From Leptospira venezuelensis (GTDB lineage: Bacteria; Spirochaetota; Leptospiria; Leptospirales; Leptospiraceae): 64,000 nucleotides of DNA. Location of the stretch: the NCBI RefSeq assembly GCF_002150035.1, contig NZ_NETS01000006.1, positions 124,001-188,000 on the forward strand, given 5' to 3'. A program made the position numbers and the translations under genes. Below are positions 27,501 through 35,372 of the stretch, one piece after another (position 1 is the first letter of the stretch; each line of letters begins with the position of its first letter). The notes below the pieces were generated by a model. That model saw only the letters and a list, made by a program, of their open reading frames with translations. It had not been told where the DNA came from and did not search any database.

Positions 27501-29825
27501 GAGAAGATATTAAAAAAGTTTAAATCAGATGAATTATATGGAAGGTTCGTGTTCGGCAGGACAATCCTTCTTGATTATTTCATGTATCCTTTCCGTTCCA
27601 TAGTGGATTATACGGAAGAAGCATTTCATAAATGTATGCAGTATGGGGATTATCTATGGGCTGCATTTGCTCTTTTTTCCCAAAATACGAACCAATTATA
27701 CTCAGCTGAAAATTCGATTTCCTACAGAGAAAAGATCAGAGAAAATTTGGAGAGAGGTTCTAAGCTAAATTACGATATTCTGATGATCATGTTGCATTCT
27801 TCTGATTCTTATTTGGATCGCCTAGAAGGAAAATCAACTGAAACGGTTCGATATAAAGATAATTTGTACACAGATCAAGAATTTGAGTCCAAGGTTTTAG
27901 AGTTTGCAGGGAATGGGACTGCTAACTCTTGGTATGCAACTTTGTTCGGGTCTCTCGCATACCTGTCCGGTTATTATTTAGAAGCAGAAAGAATATTCAA
28001 AAAATATCATCCAGACCTGGAAAAATCTAGGATCATGTTTATCTATTCTGAATACAGGTTCTATAGATCTTTAGGACTTTTGAAGTTACGTAAGAAGAAG
28101 TTAAAGCTCTCAGAAAAACTATTTTTTAGATATTCATTATATTTATTTAAACTTTGGTCAAGGATCTATCCGCCTAGTTTCCAATTATTCTATTTTGTAT
28201 TGGCTGGGCTTTACGAAGACTGCTCCGGAAGAAAAGAAAATGCATCTAAATATTTCGATATGGCGATGCAGCAGGTGGAGTCAGAGCCGAACGATTTTAG
28301 AAAGGCCGTTGTATACCAGCATGTCGCAGAATGGAGTATAGGGCAGGGTCGGACCTCCTACGGCAAGTTTTTGATGCAGAATGCAGTAAGGCTTTATGGT
28401 TCTTGGGGAGCAAAGTCTATTGTGAATTTGCTTCGAGATGAATACGGAGAATTACTTCGCCCGCAAGGGACTCCAAAACGTTCTGTGGAAAAGATTCTCG
28501 CGGATTCTATGCTTTCCACGTCTTTCAGTTTGGATCTAAGAACTGTGCTCAAGGCTTCTCAAAGTATTTCCGGAGTTATCGAATTAGGAGAATTACTTAG
28601 ACAACTTATTCGAACCATAATGGAGAATGCGGCCGCGACCAGAGGTTTTTTAATTCTCCCTCAAAACAAAGAACTGTTTTTGATGGCAGGTTCGGATATA
28701 GAAGAGCCCGGATTTTTACCTAAACCTATCTCACTTGATGAGGCAGGACACCTCCTTCCATTAGAAGTGGTATATTTCTGTTTTCGCTCTGGACAGAAGG
28801 TTTTGATTTCAGATGCGGCTAAGGATTCTTTTTACTCTGTGAATCCTTACATTAAAAGAAGTAAACCAAAGTCTTTATTATGTATGCCGATTACTAAGCA
28901 GGGAAGAACATTATGCGTTCTTTATTTGGAAAATCGACTTACGGCTGGCATTTTTGATGAACATAGATTAGAAATTCTAGAAATACTTTCCGCTCAGGCA
29001 GCAATTTCGTTGGAGAATGCGAAATTGTACGAGGATATTACTCGTATGAACTCGGAATTGGAAAGAAAAGTAAACGAAAGAACAGAAGAATTGGCAAGAT
29101 CTCTTTCTATCATTCGGAAAGATATGTTATACTCTCAGAAGATCCAGAGAAGTATTCTTCCGGAACTTAAAAATATTCCTGGGCTCAGATATTCGGTAAA
29201 TTATTTACCGATGGATGAAGTAGGTGGAGACTTCTACGATATCTGTAAATTAAGTAATGGAAGGTTTAGATTTTTCTTGGCGGATGCTACCGGTCACGGG
29301 GTCCAGGCCGCGCTTGTTACGATGGCTATTAAGGGCGAATACGAAAGTTTCAAATCATCTTTGGAAAAACCGGGAGACATACTTTCCGGATTAAATAATT
29401 CTATTTTAAATAAATATAAAACACTCTATTTTACCGGAGCGATCTGCGATGTGGATCTTTCGGAGAAGAAAGTATATTTTGCATCTGCAGGTCATATCTC
29501 TCAATTTTTAGTAAGTTCTTACCAAATAGAAGAAATGCCTAAGACGGGTGCAATATTAGGTTTTGTAAAAGATTATCCGTATAGAACCGAAGAATATAAA
29601 ATAGAATCTGGAGATAGGATCTTTCTTTTTTCGGACGGGATCTACGAACAATTTGACGAGGACAAATCTGAATACGGAGAAGAAAGATTTGTGCGTTCCA
29701 TCCGTGCGAATGCTCAATTCGAACCTCAGATCCAAGCAGAAAGAATACTCTCTGATCTACAAAGCTTCATTTCTAAAAGTTCGATCCAGGATGATATCAC
29801 TCTTTTGATTTTGGATATTGATTAA
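24510..29825 (+). CDS. Giant signalling protein: pseudokinase, AAA/NTPase, GAF, SpoIIE phosphatase
   Basis: A 1771-residue cytoplasmic protein. The eukaryotic-type kinase-like domain (about 25-290) has lost catalytic residues: the HKD...N loop reads HNQ...A, DFG reads AWLG, and the VAIK Lys is Arg (KIIRVQ). The APE-like YCSPENTGR block remains, so it is probably a binding pseudokinase. An ATPase follows (Walker A GGKSGTGKTALVE about 344; Walker B LVDDLQWAD about 474) with TPR-like helices, then GAF (about 1360-1500), a coiled coil and SpoIIE with VGGDFYD, ATGHG, FSDGIYE and DDITLLI. Start GTG at 24510 is uncertain; no ATG lies nearby. The 19-bp gap suggests readthrough from the previous gene. 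Confidence 0.85.
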   Translation: MRVRDRIGLENIKLETTQDLSTDRVPYELGELLYEDSFSQTYRGKFGRTREPKIIRVQRPEGRETSSVYFLNEFELGKLVSDPGILKPEDMFENSDGICLVYENIPSKLLHQSLAGSISLETFLEIALAITENLAKLHSFGIVHNQISPRAFFYNPDTGETKLAWLGGASLLLSEKGSYAPLRYTFDILPYCSPENTGRLNRPVDFRSDAYSLGALFYKMISGTPPFETEDPLEMVHYHIARSPVSLAKKREDVPTAISTLVDKLLSKMPEERYFSLENLIHDLKSIKDSLKSKRKLSEFVPGVYERKVGFRDSPRIYDRDKERKEIEAGIVNVTNGKRSAVFIGGKSGTGKTALVEDAITYLDIYSVVLLRGKFEEDKKEIPYYAFRQIMDDLLRRMLQKKEEEIILLKNYIKETLGDNVEILTQFLPDLGKTLGIEIPIKTNKRQKDEKILFAVALRFLTLCFDRKNPAIILVDDLQWADSASLALLEFILNSEDWEGLLFVLTSRSEDADFFPNVNIKQGSSGLDLREIRLAPLNEHSVFKYVSDSIHVSAEDANRLAEVLVSKTGGNPLFLHQFLRSLYEEGCLSFDHKTAYHIVDWDRLLQREVTDNVLDLFLDKVGKLPDETLEVLRVGACIGAKFDLKDMYDFFKTRPGVLSRGIREAIREGIVFYRESGNMLFPALQYISQKKIEESGMYSSLSNVQFHFSHDRMIQSILDATGSAEKAKIHNTLAKLLIEREKISGGAEQVLGIANHLLRSRELYTNGQENEDFFHYTILAGNSAKSGAAYESSYSFFSLLASQLKDSYWQKDRKNAIHILKSLAESAYYLSKREEAEKIVSGLLSKLNSPSEKADIYLMQLEVMNVFNDLDSASKIGIKALQSLGIGFKEKPGFLAVFGEVLKMVFYSRGRSPEKLVHAKDSKDPYKTEALNILVNLLNYGKHMDMKVMAYIYLKLINLTLKEGNAPFSFFGYAGFGSILLSINGNFQQSMRYWTLAEKILKKFKSDELYGRFVFGRTILLDYFMYPFRSIVDYTEEAFHKCMQYGDYLWAAFALFSQNTNQLYSAENSISYREKIRENLERGSKLNYDILMIMLHSSDSYLDRLEGKSTETVRYKDNLYTDQEFESKVLEFAGNGTANSWYATLFGSLAYLSGYYLEAERIFKKYHPDLEKSRIMFIYSEYRFYRSLGLLKLRKKKLKLSEKLFFRYSLYLFKLWSRIYPPSFQLFYFVLAGLYEDCSGRKENASKYFDMAMQQVESEPNDFRKAVVYQHVAEWSIGQGRTSYGKFLMQNAVRLYGSWGAKSIVNLLRDEYGELLRPQGTPKRSVEKILADSMLSTSFSLDLRTVLKASQSISGVIELGELLRQLIRTIMENAAATRGFLILPQNKELFLMAGSDIEEPGFLPKPISLDEAGHLLPLEVVYFCFRSGQKVLISDAAKDSFYSVNPYIKRSKPKSLLCMPITKQGRTLCVLYLENRLTAGIFDEHRLEILEILSAQAAISLENAKLYEDITRMNSELERKVNERTEELARSLSIIRKDMLYSQKIQRSILPELKNIPGLRYSVNYLPMDEVGGDFYDICKLSNGRFRFFLADATGHGVQAALVTMAIKGEYESFKSSLEKPGDILSGLNNSILNKYKTLYFTGAICDVDLSEKKVYFASAGHISQFLVSSYQIEEMPKTGAILGFVKDYPYRTEEYKIESGDRIFLFSDGIYEQFDEDKSEYGEERFVRSIRANAQFEPQIQAERILSDLQSFISKSSIQDDITLLILDID

Positions 29826-29907
29826 ACATCTTTCCTATTATCGCTTGCGTTTTGATTCTCTAAATTTCAAATTCACAATTAAGAAGTTTTCTAGTAGGAC
29901 ACCTGAG

Positions 29908-31332
29908 TTGCTCGGCCTTTTCGTTATTTTATATATTATTATTACCATTCTGATCGGAGCATTTGCCTCAAGATATGTCAATAGTTCCCAAGACTATGTA
30001 TTAGCAGGAAGAAGGCTTCCTCTTGTTCTTGCATCTTCGGCTTTATTTGCCACTTGGTTTGGATCGGAAACTCTTATGGGTGCTTCTTCCAAGTTTGTGG
30101 ATGGAGGGATCTTGGCTGTGATCGAGGATCCGTTTGGGGCAGCACTTTGTCTTTTTTTAGTAGGTATATTCTTTGCTAGGCCACTATATAGGATGAATAT
30201 TCTCACCTTCGGTGATTTATACAAAAATCGTTTCGGTCGAAAGGTAGAATTTCTTTCTGCACTATTTATGATTCCTTCTTATTTCGGTTGGATAGCTGCC
30301 CAGTTAGTTGCGATGGGAATAGTCATACATTCATTATTCGGGTTCGATATGTATGTCGGAATACTTTTAGCTTCTGTTGTAGTATTAATCTATACGTATA
30401 TTGGAGGGATGTGGGCAATCTCCATTACAGATTTCTTACAGACTATATTGATCATAGTAGGACTTTTAGTATTGGTTTGGGATTTGCAAGGTAAAGCAGG
30501 TGGATTTCAAACTGTAATTGCAACAGCTAAGCCAGGATTTTTCTCCTTCTTCCCTCCATTGGAAACGGAAGCGGTTCTTGCATATATTGCAGCATGGATG
30601 ACGATAGGGCTCGGGTCTATTCCTCAGCAGGATATTTTTCAACGGGTGATGTCTTCTAAATCTGAAAAAGTTGCTGTGTATTCTTCCTTTTTAGGAGGAG
30701 GAATGTATCTAACTATTGCATTTCTTCCACTGCTTGCAGGGTATTTTGCGAGAAGGGTCTATCCAGAGATCGCGGCTGGAGACAATCAGATGATACTTCC
30801 TCATGTAGTATTAGCACATTCTACTTTATTTATACAGATTTTATTTTTTGGAGCATTACTTTCTGCGATCTTAAGTACAGCTTCTGGGGCGATTTTGGCA
30901 CCGGCTTCTGTTTTAGGAGAGAATTTGATCCGTCCCACTTTGAAAAATCCCTCTGAGAGACTATTACTGAGAGTAATGCGTTTTTCTGTATTAATTGTGA
31001 CAGTTGTATCTACCGGAATGGCTTTAAGTGAGACAAATATTTATCAGTTGGTTGCGGATTCCTCTTCCATTAGTTTAGTTTCTCTTTTTGTTCCTTTGGT
31101 AGCCGCCATTTTTTGGAAAGAAGCGAATGCAACTGGCGCAGTTTATGCCATGTTCTCCGGGATGATTGTTTGGTTAGGTTTGAAATATTTCGGGCCAGAA
31201 TGGTTACCTCCTACGATTCCTGCTTTGGGTATCAGCTTTTTAGGGCAATATTTAGGAAAATACATTAAGATTTCTTTATTTGAATCGGAGCAGAAATTAA
31301 GCGGAGACTCGGTTCCTTCCGGCGGCCTTTGA
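29908..31332 (+). CDS. Sodium:solute symporter family protein
   Basis: About 474 residues from TTG 29908, which has TAGGA eight bases before it; a TTG at 29818 that overlaps the previous gene would add 30 polar residues that do not belong to the family. Start choice is by the ribosome-binding site and the immediate hydrophobic helix. Family features include the early YVLAGRRLP, SLxTWFGSETLMGAS-like segment, FGDLYKNRFG and 12-13 membrane helices. It moves a solute with Na+; the solute is not evident. The end overlaps the converging diguanylate cyclase gene by 36 bp. It may be cotranscribed with the giant signalling gene. Confidence 0.8.
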   Translation: MLGLFVILYIIITILIGAFASRYVNSSQDYVLAGRRLPLVLASSALFATWFGSETLMGASSKFVDGGILAVIEDPFGAALCLFLVGIFFARPLYRMNILTFGDLYKNRFGRKVEFLSALFMIPSYFGWIAAQLVAMGIVIHSLFGFDMYVGILLASVVVLIYTYIGGMWAISITDFLQTILIIVGLLVLVWDLQGKAGGFQTVIATAKPGFFSFFPPLETEAVLAYIAAWMTIGLGSIPQQDIFQRVMSSKSEKVAVYSSFLGGGMYLTIAFLPLLAGYFARRVYPEIAAGDNQMILPHVVLAHSTLFIQILFFGALLSAILSTASGAILAPASVLGENLIRPTLKNPSERLLLRVMRFSVLIVTVVSTGMALSETNIYQLVADSSSISLVSLFVPLVAAIFWKEANATGAVYAMFSGMIVWLGLKYFGPEWLPPTIPALGISFLGQYLGKYIKISLFESEQKLSGDSVPSGGL

Positions 31333-32412
31333 TTCGTATAATTTTTTATCTGCTGCTTTTAGAAAGTCTTCCGGACTGTGGTCATTTTCTCTGGCAGCAA
31401 CGCCTATACTTACTGTAATTGTCCAAGGAATTTCTTCAAAGGTTTCTGTTTCGATCCTAGCTCGGATCCTTTCAGCAACGAATTTGGCTCCTTCTACATT
31501 TGTATTAGAAAGTACTACACAAAATTCTTCACCACCGTAACGTGCCGCTACATCACAATCTCTCACAAGCCCGGATAATAATCTGCCGATTGTTGCAAGT
31601 AATTTATCTCCTACTTGGTGTCCTAAGGAATCGTTTGCCTTTTTGAAATGGTCTAGGTCGAGCAGAAGGACCGATAAAGGAAAATCATATCTTTTAGAAG
31701 CGGCCAAGAGGGTACTTAAAGATTCCATTAAGTGTCTTCTATTGAAAAGTCCTGTTAAGGAGTCTTTGTGAGATAACTCTTTGAGATTTTTATTCGATTC
31801 TTCTAATTGTAATTGTAGTAGATTACTTTTTAAACGGGTCCCTTCTACATTTATTGCAGCTCCCATGCTCGCAATAGAGAATGCTATGATAGGTGTTAGG
31901 ACAGAAGAGCTGAGCTCTTTTTCTATCAAATAATAATAACCTAATGAAAAGAAGAGAACGTTTATAGAAATGATGGCCAGATAAGTCGCAAAACTTGCCC
32001 TTAGAAAGAGAGGGAGTAGAAGTAATCCAAAACAAAAAGCGGAATAGTCCGAGGTATGATACTGATCCACTAACGTAGCAAAAGTAGTAGTGAATGTTAA
32101 AATCCCTACGTAGCCGATCATCGCGAAGTAAGAAAGTTTTTTACCTTTTATGTCTTTTAATGCAAGGACTGCGAGCATCAACCCTGAAAATAAAGCGGAA
32201 CTTCCGAAACTTAAGCCGTATAAAAATTGCAACTGTCCTCCGCTTGGAGTTCCAGGAGAAAATATATTCTGAGCGAAAAGAATCGCAGAGATAAAGAGCG
32301 AAAAAACACTTAAAATTCTGACGGACTTGTCATTATCTAGGGTTCGAAGTTTACGGATTTCTCCTGATTTCGAATAAGAAAAGTCTTCCGAAAGAAATCT
32401 TGTAAGTTTCAT
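31297..32412 (-). CDS. Membrane diguanylate cyclase (GGDEF)
   Basis: A 371-residue c-di-GMP synthase. Residues about 25-190 form six to seven transmembrane helices with no obvious periplasmic sensor. The GGDEF domain begins at DSLTGLFNRRHL and holds DLDHFKKANDSLGHQVGD, the active site RYGGEEF, and an RDCD I-site at the RxxD position five residues before, so both catalysis and product inhibition look intact. It ends with KLYESKAAGRNRV. The gene overlaps the symporter 3' end by 36 bp tail to tail. ATG 32412. The signal input is unknown. Confidence 0.9.
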   Translation of the reverse strand: MKLTRFLSEDFSYSKSGEIRKLRTLDNDKSVRILSVFSLFISAILFAQNIFSPGTPSGGQLQFLYGLSFGSSALFSGLMLAVLALKDIKGKKLSYFAMIGYVGILTFTTTFATLVDQYHTSDYSAFCFGLLLLPLFLRASFATYLAIISINVLFFSLGYYYLIEKELSSSVLTPIIAFSIASMGAAINVEGTRLKSNLLQLQLEESNKNLKELSHKDSLTGLFNRRHLMESLSTLLAASKRYDFPLSVLLLDLDHFKKANDSLGHQVGDKLLATIGRLLSGLVRDCDVAARYGGEEFCVVLSNTNVEGAKFVAERIRARIETETFEEIPWTITVSIGVAARENDHSPEDFLKAADKKLYESKAAGRNRVSA

Positions 32413-32721
32413 AGCGATACTCAGATAGACGGAAGAAGATTTAGGTTTATACGCTTCAAAGGAAGGAAGTGGAAAATCAGAGGTATAAAAATCGGAAAAT
32501 TATTTACCTAGTGTGGAAATAAACTCGGGTGTCGATTCGTCATCCAATCCCTATTAAAATTTGATTTCTATAATTTTGAAAATTTCTTGAACTAAGTTCT
32601 AGACGATCAGTCTGGATCTATTTAGTCTCCAAACATTGTAAGAGCAAATTTATATGAGTAAAATACTTAACTTCTAAAAATTTATCTCTTTCTAACTCGC
32701 ATAAAAAAATCTGGTAAGTAT
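32413..32721. promoter_or_regulatory. 309-bp divergent spacer with palindromes upstream of the MFS gene
   Basis: This spacer between the diverging cyclase and MFS genes is AT-rich. At 32589-32599 GAACT-A-AGTTC is a perfect small palindrome, and 32601-32613 is AGAC-GATCA-GTCT. Their position about 110-130 bp before the MFS start and their adjacency suit a repressor operator, but no regulator gene is next to it. No ORF was seen. Confidence 0.3.
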
Positions 32722-33942
32722 ATGCAAACCGTAGCATCGCTTCCTAAAACAAAAATAGTTCGTCATGAATTGTTCCTGATACTGCTTCTTGCGAGCATTC
32801 AATTCACGAATATCATGGATTTTATGATCATGTTCCCGCTTCAGGATTATTTTTTGAAGCAGTTTCAGATCGATACTGCGATGTTTTCCTTAGTTCTTTC
32901 TTCTTATTCTTTTGCAGCTGCAATTGCTGCTTTGATCGGCGCTAACTTTATTGATCGTTTCAATCGTAAGTCTGCTGCTATCTTTCTATATGTGGGATTT
33001 TTGGTAGGAACTGCCCTTTGTGCGGTTGCTAATACATATTCCTTTCTTCTGATCGCAAGGGTGATTGCAGGGATTTTCGGAGGAATGGTCAGTGGGGTCA
33101 TCCTTTCTATCATAGGTGATGTTTTCCCTATTGAAAAGAGAGGGAAGGCTATGGGTGGAGTGATGGGTGCATTCTCAGCTGCTTCCGTTTTGGGAGTTCC
33201 TTCAGGTATCCGAATTGCGATGAGTTCGGGTTGGAATTATACATTCGCATTTATCGTGGTTCTTGGCCTTCCGATCCTTGTTCTTGCCATTTTATATTTG
33301 CCTAGTCTTCCTTCTAAAATGGAAAAGCAGAAGATGGCGGATTTCAGTCAGCTAATTAACGTGCTTTCTAAGAGAGATCACTTGGTCGCTTTGGCTTTTT
33401 TTATGAGCGTAATCTTGGGTGGATTTACTGTCGTAACTTCGATAGCTGTTTTTATGGAAAGGAATATGGGTTTCTCCAAGACTCAGGTCAGCCATATCTA
33501 CGAGATTGGAGGGATTTGCACTTTCGTTTCTTCCTGGATCGTTGGGTTCTTGTCTGATAAATTCGGAAAGCATAAGGTTTTTCTGATTTTGGTTCTTCTT
33601 GCCTTGTTACCGATTATAGCGATTACCCATTTGCCAAAGGACCTGCCAGTGTACATGGCCCTCGGAGTTACGACAGTTTTTATGGTCCTAGTATCCGGTC
33701 GGGTCATCCCGTCGATGGCGATGTTAACTTCTGCAATTCGACCTGAGGTCAGGGGAAGTTTTATGTCGGTGAATTCCAGCTTACAGAGCGTTGCTACAGG
33801 TGTTGGAGCTCTTCTTGCTGGAGCGGTCCTGATCCAACTACCAAATGGAACTTTCGAAAGATTTGATGTAGTAGGTTATTTCGCGGTGGGTTTCAATCTT
33901 CTCGCTCTCTATCTATCCAGAAAGGTGAAAATAGTTTCCTAA
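32722..33942 (+). CDS. Major facilitator superfamily transporter
   Basis: A 406-residue protein with 12 membrane helices. MFS marks include the early FTNIMDFMIMFPLQDYF, the loop 2-3 motif GANFIDRFNRKSA (motif A-like), IGDVFPIEKRGKAMGGVMGAF, and a second motif A-like block GFLSDKFGKHKVF. The amino-terminal DFMIMFPL segment is like DHA-type drug efflux or arabinose-efflux-like proteins. It starts with ATG 32722. The likely role is export of small molecules; the substrate is unknown. A short hairpin TCCGTA-AAAAAA-TACGGA (33971-33988) lies just after the stop. Confidence 0.85.
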   Translation: MQTVASLPKTKIVRHELFLILLLASIQFTNIMDFMIMFPLQDYFLKQFQIDTAMFSLVLSSYSFAAAIAALIGANFIDRFNRKSAAIFLYVGFLVGTALCAVANTYSFLLIARVIAGIFGGMVSGVILSIIGDVFPIEKRGKAMGGVMGAFSAASVLGVPSGIRIAMSSGWNYTFAFIVVLGLPILVLAILYLPSLPSKMEKQKMADFSQLINVLSKRDHLVALAFFMSVILGGFTVVTSIAVFMERNMGFSKTQVSHIYEIGGICTFVSSWIVGFLSDKFGKHKVFLILVLLALLPIIAITHLPKDLPVYMALGVTTVFMVLVSGRVIPSMAMLTSAIRPEVRGSFMSVNSSLQSVATGVGALLAGAVLIQLPNGTFERFDVVGYFAVGFNLLALYLSRKVKIVS

Positions 33943-34481
33943 GTTACGTTTAGGAAACTTGTTTCTGAAATCCGTAAAAAAATACGGACATTTCTTGACT
34001 TTTTAATGCGACAGAATATCGTCTGGCCACACGTTAAAGGAGGTGGTTTAGTTGAGTAGCGACAGTTGCAGCAAGAAAATGACCTGTGAGGTGGCTGAGC
34101 AATAGCCCAGGCCCCTGCAAAATGGCCCTCTTGGACCTATTGCAATACCATCAGACCACTGGCCTTTCTGAGTTCCGAGAATTGGTCACTTTCGGGCATT
34201 TAGCATAGCTAGACGCAGACACTCAGAAGGTTTTAATTTCTTCCTTTTAAGATATAATCGAGGTTCGGGGAATTTCCTAATTCGAATCTGTAGTAACTTC
34301 GACACTAATTACCGAGTTTCCTCCCTTCTTCCTAATCCAAAGTTCATACTAGCTAACTATTTCTGAGCTAAGGCGAACTCCTGCGTAAATCGTCGAAGAT
34401 ACTACAAACTTCCAAATCAATATTCCGTCTTGAAATTTACCTAAGGAACCTAAGACTGACTCCGGCAGGATCTTATTTGGA
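33943..34481 (+). ncRNA. Candidate structured leader RNA with a 17-codon mini-ORF (539-bp spacer)
   Basis: A sigma70-like promoter (TTGACT 33995-34000, 16 bp, TATCGT 34017-34022) precedes a perfect Shine-Dalgarno AAAGGAGG (34036-34043) and, eight bases on, TTG 34052. That opens a mini-ORF MSSDSCSKKMTCEVAEQ ending at TAG 34103-34105. The stop sits inside the 5' arm of a hairpin: GCAATAG (34099-34105) pairs with CTATTGC (34137-34143), and CCAGG with CTTGG inside it. A second hairpin GACCA/TGGTC (34154-34187) follows. The GC content is above its flanks. The rest, 34260-34480, holds one 16-bp repeat of each orientation (34289-34304, 34391-34406). The layout resembles an attenuator leader; no known riboswitch motif was matched. 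Confidence 0.35.
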
Positions 34482-35366
34482 ATGAAGCGGGCTTTGGTAT
34501 TATCCGGTGGAGGCGCTCGAGGCGCATATCATGCCGGGGTCCTAAAATATTTAGAAGAAATCGGATTCAAACCTGATGTAGTCTGCGGAACTTCCGTGGG
34601 CGCTATTACTGCTTCCGCCTTAGGTTGCGGGATGGATGCGGCAAGGATCATAGATCTTTGGAAATCTATTGAGATCCAAAAGGTTATGAAATATTCCATC
34701 TGGAACGATTTTTTGGACCTTATCTTCCGCAGATTTTCTCCGCTTGCGGACACTACGCCTTTAAAATATTTACTCTATTCTCAATTAGATTTTCGTAATA
34801 TGCGGAAGAACCCTATGGAAATCATCATCACTGCAGTGAATATATTGACTGCTGAGTTGGTTTTTTTCGGAAACAAGGACATAGATATAGAACATGTGAT
34901 GGCTTCTTCTGCCATACCTTTAATTTTCCCTTGGCAGTATGTGGATGGAAAACCTCATTGGGATGGGGGAGTGATGGCGAATGTTCCAATTCTTCCTGCA
35001 GTAGAAAGAGGCGCAAAAGAGATAGTAGTAGTTTTGTTGTCTCCTGTGGGAGGAGTGAATATGGGACTTCCGCGGAACAGAAGGGATGGACTCGAGAGAG
35101 TTTTTGAACTTTCTTTGATCGGATCCTTTCAGACTATCATGGCAAATCTACAGTATCAAAAAAAACAAAAGGATAATAAGAAGAAGGGATTCACCAAATC
35201 ATTATTATCCTTCTCTGAGCCTGAAAAAACGGATTATAAAATCAGAGTGATCGGCCCTAGAACCTCTCTCGGTTTCGGGAGTATATTAAATTTCTCTCAA
35301 GTACAAGCGGACTATTTGATTAGCCGCGGATATGAAGACGCCAAAATCCAATTCGGGGAAGATTAA
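34482..35366 (+). CDS. Patatin-like phospholipase
   Basis: A 294-residue patatin-type acyl hydrolase. The oxyanion loop is LSGGGARGAYHAGVL (residues 7-21) and the nucleophile elbow is GTSVG with Ser38 (GTSAG in most members; the Ala is Val). The partner Asp is in HWDGGVMANVPI. The catalytic Ser-Asp dyad is therefore intact. It has no signal peptide, so it is cytoplasmic or exported by another route. It ends 6 bp before a GH5 ceramidase-like gene on the same strand, so a joint role in lipid cleavage is likely. ATG 34482 follows AGGA and GGA at workable spacing. Confidence 0.9.
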   Translation: MKRALVLSGGGARGAYHAGVLKYLEEIGFKPDVVCGTSVGAITASALGCGMDAARIIDLWKSIEIQKVMKYSIWNDFLDLIFRRFSPLADTTPLKYLLYSQLDFRNMRKNPMEIIITAVNILTAELVFFGNKDIDIEHVMASSAIPLIFPWQYVDGKPHWDGGVMANVPILPAVERGAKEIVVVLLSPVGGVNMGLPRNRRDGLERVFELSLIGSFQTIMANLQYQKKQKDNKKKGFTKSLLSFSEPEKTDYKIRVIGPRTSLGFGSILNFSQVQADYLISRGYEDAKIQFGED

Positions 35367-35372
35367 GATCCA

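Noticed and set aside
29818..29907. 30-residue N-terminal extension of the symporter
   Set aside because: The extension is polar and basic with no family match, and TTG 29908 has a good ribosome-binding site.
34021..34260. Riboswitch assignments (cobalamin, TPP, SAM, yybP-ykoY) or tmRNA/SRP/RNase P RNA
   Set aside because: The conserved boxes I remember for these RNAs were looked for and are absent; only general hairpins are seen.
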